Position numbers and translations under genes: made by a program | Shown here: in pieces, positions 7,831 through 12,884 of the stretch | Position numbering within the stretch: the first letter of the stretch is position 1 | Layout: every line of letters begins with the position of its first letter | Assembly: GCA_031976175.1 (NCBI GenBank) | Contig: DALYLR010000059.1 | Coordinates: 1 to 12,884 of the forward strand | Length of the DNA: 12,884 bases | Reading direction: 5' to 3' | From: DMER01 sp003451645 | GTDB lineage: Bacteria; Pseudomonadota; Alphaproteobacteria; Micropepsales; Micropepsaceae | Notes under the pieces: model-generated | Databases searched by the model: none | What the model saw: the letters and a program-made list of their open reading frames with translations, nothing else | Told to the model about the DNA's origin: nothing

Positions 7831-8712
7831 ATGCCTAGCTTAAAGGACCTGCGCAACCGGATCGGGACCGTCAAGTCGACGCGGAAAATCACCCGCGCGA
7901 TGCAGCTTGTCGCGGCTTCCAAGCTGAAACGCGCACAAGAGGCGGCGGAGGCCGCGCGGCCCTATGCGGACAAGATGGCGGCCGTGCTCGCCAATCTGGC
8001 GGCCGGGCAGACCAACAATCCGGGCGCGCCTTTGCTGCTCGCGGGCACGGGCAAGACGGATCGCCACTTGCTGGTTGTCTGCACCGCCGAGCGTGGGCTG
8101 TGCGGTGCCTTCAACACCAACATTGCCAAGCTTGCCCGCAGCCATATCGAGCAGCTCAAGCGCCAAGGCAAACAGGTCAAGGTTCTGTGCGTTGGCAAAA
8201 AAGGCCGCGATCAGATCAAACGTCAGCATGCGGACACGCTGCTGGACACGATCGAATTCGCAGGCCTCAAGCGCATCGGCTTCGCGCAAGCCCAATCCGT
8301 CTCCCGCCGCGTCTTGGACTTGTTCAATGCGGGCGAGGTTGACGTGGTGACCTTGTTCTACTCACGCTTCAAAAACGTCATCAGCCAGCAGCCAACGGCG
8401 CACCAATTGATCCCGGCCAAGATCGCCGAAGGCACCAAGCCTGCCGATCTTAAAGGCGCCTCCTATGAGTATGAGCCTGAAGAAGAGGCGATCTTGGAGG
8501 ACCTGTTGCCGCGCAATGTGACGGTGCAGATCTTCCGTGCGCTGCTGGAAAATGCTGCCTCAGAGCAAGGGGCGCGCATGGCCGCCATGGACAATGCGAC
8601 CCGCAATGCGGGCGAGGTGATCGATGCCTTGACGCTGAAGTACAACCGTTCGCGTCAGGCGCAAATCACCAAGGAACTTATCGAAATCATCTCCGGCGCC
8701 GAGGCTCTGTAA
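7831..8712 (+). CDS. atpG: F1Fo ATP synthase subunit gamma
   Basis: This is the central rotor shaft that turns inside the alpha3-beta3 ring. The 293-residue protein starts MPSLKDLRNRIGTVKSTRKI and continues ITRAMQLVAASKLKRAQ, forming the N-terminal coiled-coil helix. The middle Rossmann-like domain contains TAERGLCGAFNTNI (about 87-100). The C-terminal helix contains RMAAMDNATRNAGEVIDAL, the family signature, and ends near TKELIEIISGAEAL. An AAGGGA seven bases before ATG 7831 is a good ribosome binding site and overlaps the atpA stop codon, suggesting tight coupling. Unlike the standard order, a small extra gene rather than atpD follows. Confidence 0.98.
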   Translation: MPSLKDLRNRIGTVKSTRKITRAMQLVAASKLKRAQEAAEAARPYADKMAAVLANLAAGQTNNPGAPLLLAGTGKTDRHLLVVCTAERGLCGAFNTNIAKLARSHIEQLKRQGKQVKVLCVGKKGRDQIKRQHADTLLDTIEFAGLKRIGFAQAQSVSRRVLDLFNAGEVDVVTLFYSRFKNVISQQPTAHQLIPAKIAEGTKPADLKGASYEYEPEEEAILEDLLPRNVTVQIFRALLENAASEQGARMAAMDNATRNAGEVIDALTLKYNRSRQAQITKELIEIISGAEAL

Positions 8713-8741
8713 TGGCGATGCAGTTCGCACAATGTTCGTGC

Positions 8742-8747
8742 TATACT
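8742..8747 (+). promoter_or_regulatory. Candidate -10 box inside the atp operon
   Basis: TATACT, in the context GTGCTATACTGG, is close to the sigma-70 consensus and stands out in this GC-rich region. It lies 20 bp before the ATG of the coiled-coil gene, so a start site near 8753 would leave a leader of about 15 nt with the ribosome binding site. I see no matching -35 hexamer at 16 to 18 bp. It could give the small gene, and perhaps atpD and atpC, a second promoter. Confidence 0.35.
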
Positions 8748-8767
8748 GGCGATCAAAGGAGCAGCCG

Positions 8768-8995
8768 ATGACCGAAGACACTTCGAATTTGATGTTGGAG
8801 TATCTCAAACGGATTCGCAGCTCTCAAGAGCGCGTCGAACTTGAGGTTGTCGATATCAAGGAGCGCATGTCTGCGATCGATGAATCCTTAGCGCTCCTGC
8901 ACACGATGTATGCACAGCAATCCAAACGTATAGACAGAATCGAAGACCGGTTGGGCCGTATCGAACGGCGCCTCGACCTCGTCGATGTTAGTTAA
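8768..8995 (+). CDS. Small coiled-coil protein inserted between atpG and atpD
   Basis: This is a 75-residue, highly charged, fully helical protein with no signal peptide or membrane segment. The C-terminal third shows a regular 3-4 hydrophobic repeat (Ile55, Ile58, Leu62, Ile65, Leu69) in KRIDRIEDRLGRIERRLDLV, the pattern of a leucine-zipper-like coiled coil. The earlier part (LMLEYLKRIRSSQERVEL) is also heptad-like. I recognise a widespread class of small bacterial proteins ending in RIERRLDL, but no assigned function. ATG 8768 is chosen because GGAG (8758-8761) lies six bases upstream; an ATG at 8732 has no such site and would overlap the TATACT box. It is 55 bp after atpG and 20 bp before atpD, in the same direction. 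The standard alphaproteobacterial operon does not need it. An ATP synthase role is possible but unproven. Confidence 0.75.
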   Translation: MTEDTSNLMLEYLKRIRSSQERVELEVVDIKERMSAIDESLALLHTMYAQQSKRIDRIEDRLGRIERRLDLVDVS

Positions 8996-9015
8996 AGGCC
9001 GATAGGACCCATCCC

Positions 9016-10452
<1,437 letters not shown>

Positions 10453-10464
10453 GCCGACAGTTAT

Positions 10465-10491
10465 CTTCCCCCGCGAAACGCGTGGGGGAAG
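10465..10491 (+). promoter_or_regulatory. GC-rich hairpin between atpD and atpC
   Basis: CTTCCCCC (10465-10472) pairs with GGGGGAAG (10484-10491). Inside, GCG pairs with CGC around an AAA loop, leaving a 2-nt bulge. A second small hairpin (GAGGG-CATTT-CCCTC, 10510-10524) follows. No T-run comes after either, so full termination is unlikely. Partial termination, mRNA processing or protection of the upstream message is more plausible, as would suit an operon in which beta is needed in three copies per epsilon. Confidence 0.5.
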
Positions 10492-10545
10492 TGCCTTGAA
10501 GGGGCGATGGAGGGCATTTCCCTCGACAAACTTGGGTAGTTCGAC

Positions 10546-10959
10546 ATGGCGACGATGGCTGGCAAACTCCAATTTGATCTCGTTTCCCCCGAGCGCCTCC
10601 TCATGTCCGAGGAGGTCGATCAGGTTGTCGTGCCCGGCTCGGAAGGGGAGTTCGGCGTGCTGGCCAATCACGCGCCTTTCGTCTCGACGCTGCGCCCGGG
10701 TGTGGTGAGCGTCATCCAAGGCGGCAAGACCACGGATAAGGTCTTTGTGCGCGGCGGCTTTGCGGAGGTCACCCCCCAAGGGCTGACCATCCTCGCCGAA
10801 GAAGCGATCCATATGGACGACTTCAACGCGGCGGCCGTCGATCAGCAAATCCGCAATGCCGAAGAAGACGTGGCCGATGCCAAGGACGCTGCCTCCCGCG
10901 CCCGCGCCCAGGAAACCCTCGACCGCCTGAAGGAGCTCAAGACAGCATTGGCGCGGTAG
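10546..10959 (+). CDS. atpC: F1Fo ATP synthase subunit epsilon
   Basis: Epsilon sits on the rotor foot beside gamma and can inhibit ATP hydrolysis through its C-terminal helices. The 137-residue product has the N-terminal beta-sandwich with LQFDLVSPERLLMSEEVDQV (about 8-27), PGSEGEFGVLANHAPFVSTL and VRGGFAEVTPQGLTILAEEA. The two-helix C-terminal tail runs from about residue 90 (FNAAAVDQQIRNAEEDVADA) to the end, so the inhibitory domain is present. ATG 10546 and an in-frame ATG at 10555 are both possible, and neither has a strong ribosome binding site. It is the last gene of the operon. Confidence 0.96.
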   Translation: MATMAGKLQFDLVSPERLLMSEEVDQVVVPGSEGEFGVLANHAPFVSTLRPGVVSVIQGGKTTDKVFVRGGFAEVTPQGLTILAEEAIHMDDFNAAAVDQQIRNAEEDVADAKDAASRARAQETLDRLKELKTALAR

Positions 10960-10986
10960 GGAGCACGCCCCCCGGGGGTCAAAGGA

Positions 10987-11904
10987 ATGCAAGGCAGCTG
11001 GCTTGAACTTCTCGGAGCTGCGTTGGGCGGGGGCGCATCGGTCAAACTCCTCGATATCCTTTATCAGGAGCTACGGCGCAGGTTAGATCGGTCGCAAGCC
11101 ACACGCAGTGCTGTTTCCGGGCGCTTTGACCCACTCCTGAAGGTCACGGACGAACTCGTCGGCAAACTTTTGGCGTTGGCAAAAGATGACTTTCAATCGC
11201 TGCAAAATATTGCGATGCCGGAAGGCGCGATTGAAAACCATGATCTCCTCAGTACGATACACTTACTTGCGGCATTCTGGGCAAACATCGAAGTCTTGCG
11301 CCGCGACGGGCGCGAGCTCTTGGTCGCCAGGGATGCGCAAGAAAAGCGCCTTAAGAGCTTCTTGGACTGTTTGGAATCACGGCATGTCCGGCTGGTTGAT
11401 CGGATGTTTCAGCGCGCCATCGGCGAACTTATGCTCGAGCCGAAGGACAATTCCTATCAACTGCTCAAATTCGTCGATTTTGTGAAGCGGATTGAGACTG
11501 AACCAGAGGCAAAGCGTTGGGTTGCGCCGCTCGTCCATTTGCTTGTGCGGATGCAGCACACGACAGAACGCCAGATAGTGTTGAAGTTCGCGACGATCCT
11601 GCACGCCTTGATCGATAATTTGGACCCTGAACATTTGGTCACGCGCCATCGTCAATCGATCGCAAACAAGCTATCGCAAAAGACCCGTCGAGACCTGAGA
11701 TACCGGACCTTCAAAGTTTATTTGAAGTTCCTTGCGGCACCAGAAAAATACGTCGAGCCGCTGAAGCCGGACACCCAACAAAGAAAGGCGGTGCGAAAGG
11801 ACTTTGGCCCCCAATCTCTTGGGAACGGAACGTCCGTTGCACCGCCATTATTCCAGCAAATTCTGCGTAAAACGTACGACTTTCTTGACAGAATGTCAAG
11901 TTAG
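10987..11904 (+). CDS. Hypothetical helical protein with a short hydrophobic N-terminus
   Basis: I cannot assign this 305-residue protein to a characterised family. The N-terminus (WLELLGAALGGGASVKLLDI, 5-24) is a moderately hydrophobic, glycine-rich segment that might associate with the membrane, followed by a basic stretch (ELRRRLDRS). Then comes RFDPLLKVTDELVGKLLAL (46-64), a pattern I associate with uncharacterised proteins that follow a similar N-terminal segment. The rest is predominantly helical, with many Leu, Lys and Arg, and has no visible nuclease, NTPase or transferase motif. The tail is basic. An AAAGGA immediately abuts ATG 10987, so the start may lie slightly downstream. It is 27 bp after atpC and may read through from the operon. 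Its base use is less GC-biased, with more rare-type codons, than the atp genes, suggesting later acquisition. Its stop lies 9 bp from that of the converging AsmA gene. Confidence 0.7.
   Translation: MQGSWLELLGAALGGGASVKLLDILYQELRRRLDRSQATRSAVSGRFDPLLKVTDELVGKLLALAKDDFQSLQNIAMPEGAIENHDLLSTIHLLAAFWANIEVLRRDGRELLVARDAQEKRLKSFLDCLESRHVRLVDRMFQRAIGELMLEPKDNSYQLLKFVDFVKRIETEPEAKRWVAPLVHLLVRMQHTTERQIVLKFATILHALIDNLDPEHLVTRHRQSIANKLSQKTRRDLRYRTFKVYLKFLAAPEKYVEPLKPDTQQRKAVRKDFGPQSLGNGTSVAPPLFQQILRKTYDFLDRMSS
11884..11900. repeat. Short perfect hairpin at the end of the hypothetical gene
   Basis: CTTGACA-GAA-TGTCAAG is a perfect 7-bp stem with a 3-nt loop, ending one base before the TAG stop codon (11902-11904) and inside the last codons. 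It lies between two converging genes and might slow transcription from both sides, but no T-run is present on either strand. Confidence 0.35.
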
Positions 11905-11913
11905 CAGTGCCCC

Positions 11914-12884
11914 TCACAACCCCGGAACCAGCCCCTTCAACGCGTCCTCAGGCTTTTTCTCCTTCTTCGGCGCGTCCTTCTTGTCCTCCGGTGCCTTGTC
12001 CTTGTCACCGCCGCCCAGGCGGGGGATCAGCCCATCCAGACCGCCTTTGCCCGCGCCGCCACCACCTTTAAGCAGGTCCTCAAACCCGCCCCCAATCGCC
12101 CCTGAGAGATCAGGCGTATAGCTCAAATTGCTCCATGGCCCCGTTATCCGGAAAGGCACCATCACCCCGCCCAGGTCCGACTTGCCACCTTGCCCCTCAA
12201 TGGAGGCGACCGCTTTGGGCTCAATCCGGTAATCCATCGTCTGCTGGCCGATATTGATCAGGCCCTTGCCCGTCACGCGCAGGAACGGATTGAGCATCTT
12301 AAGGTCGTCATTCGCCGCCACCCCATCGCGCAGCACAAAGCTGCCGGTCAGTTCGGCGAAGTCCGTCTTGGCGCTGCCGCCTGTGGCCCCACCCGCCAAT
12401 GCGCCTTGCACGCTGCGCGACACGGCCGCCAGATCGACTCCCTTGAGCGCGCCATCGCGGATGTCGAGAGCGGCATTGCCGCCCAGCGATTGCATCCACG
12501 CGCGCTGACTGCGCCCCTGGCCTTTGACATTGAGCGTCAGATTTCCCGATCCAGTTAGGCTGCCATAGCCCACCGCGTCCTTGAGCAGCGGTTCGACCGA
12601 CACGCCGTTGAAGCGCATATTGGCCGCGATGCCGCCTGCGGCTGCGGTACTGACGGTACCTTGGCCCTGCCCGCCATAAAGATTGGCCTCCCGCACAGTG
12701 AGGGTTAGCCGCCCGCCAGCAATCGCAAGCCCCACCCGGCTGCGATCAAGGGTCAGCCCGGCCCCGCTCAAGCCTTGCAAGGTCAGATCGAGATCGGCAT
12801 CGGCGGCGTTGAGCCCAGAAAGATCGATGGTGGCATCGCTCCACCCGCCCGATGCGCCACCCCCGCCACCGCCGCCGCCCAGAT
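11914..12884 (-). CDS. AsmA family protein, C-terminal part (gene runs off the right edge)
   Basis: The visible 322 codons are open to the right edge, so the N-terminus, with its membrane anchor, is missing. The sequence has the repeated pattern of the AsmA C-terminal region: RLTLTVREANLYGGQGQGTV, GSGNLTLNVKGQGRS, ALDIRDGALKGVDLAAVSRSV, and GKGLINIGQQTMDYRIEPKA, followed by VPFRITGPWSNLSYTPDLSG. AsmA-like proteins are anchored in the inner membrane and span the periplasm; they are linked to outer membrane assembly and phospholipid transport. Two low-complexity parts are notable: eight glycines in a row near the right edge, and a lysine/aspartate-rich tail (GGDKDKAPEDKKDAPKKEKK) before the end. 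A TTG at 12780 is not the true start, since the family pattern continues upstream of it. The gene converges on the hypothetical gene with a 9-bp gap. Confidence 0.88.
   Translation of the reverse strand, partial: LGGGGGGGGASGGWSDATIDLSGLNAADADLDLTLQGLSGAGLTLDRSRVGLAIAGGRLTLTVREANLYGGQGQGTVSTAAAGGIAANMRFNGVSVEPLLKDAVGYGSLTGSGNLTLNVKGQGRSQRAWMQSLGGNAALDIRDGALKGVDLAAVSRSVQGALAGGATGGSAKTDFAELTGSFVLRDGVAANDDLKMLNPFLRVTGKGLINIGQQTMDYRIEPKAVASIEGQGGKSDLGGVMVPFRITGPWSNLSYTPDLSGAIGGGFEDLLKGGGGAGKGGLDGLIPRLGGGDKDKAPEDKKDAPKKEKKPEDALKGLVPGL

Noticed and set aside
10968..10979. CCCCCCGGGGGT after atpC as an intrinsic terminator
   Set aside because: It is a palindrome with no loop, followed by no T-run, and a gene begins a few bases later.

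Overview
The window reads as chromosomal DNA from a high-GC alphaproteobacterium. The main reason is the five-gene F1 ATP synthase operon atpHAGDC with no Fo genes attached (Fo genes lie elsewhere in this class). The second reason is that a xerC-like gene, a small transaldolase and priA lie just upstream of it, a grouping I know from alphaproteobacterial chromosomes. Order and genus cannot be resolved by eye. A run of ten Ns inside priA shows that this is a scaffolded draft assembly.

Layout. The 5' end of a xerC-type recombinase gene runs off the left edge (minus strand). Divergent from it is a MmcQ/YjbR-family gene, whose 3' end is built into the first of two large, similar hairpins (598-674 and 690-764). 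These lead directly to the ribosome binding site of a glutathione S-transferase gene. Converging on that gene is a fsa/tal-type transaldolase gene (minus). Divergent from fsa is priA (plus), in which the helicase Walker B motif is lost at the assembly gap. Next come a small unrecognised minus-strand gene and a divergent XRE-type regulator with a probable PAS-like C-terminal half; two back-to-back palindromes lie between them. After a 278-bp leader comes atpH-atpA-atpG, a 75-residue coiled-coil gene, then atpD and atpC. Hairpins fill the atpD-atpC gap. A 305-residue helical protein of unknown function follows, converging on the 3' end of an AsmA-family gene that runs off the right edge.

How it fits together. 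The core genes cover chromosome maintenance (xerC, priA), sugar phosphate metabolism (fsa), energy conversion (atp) and envelope biogenesis (asmA). Accessory genes sit at the joints between them: mmcQ plus gst, the small gene plus the XRE-PAS regulator, the coiled-coil gene inside the atp operon, and the 305-residue gene after atpC. I found no CRISPR array, insertion sequence, tRNA, rRNA or clear defence island. The items most worth a second look are the twin hairpins, the extra gene inside the atp operon with its own promoter-like box, and the XRE-PAS locus with its tandem palindromes.
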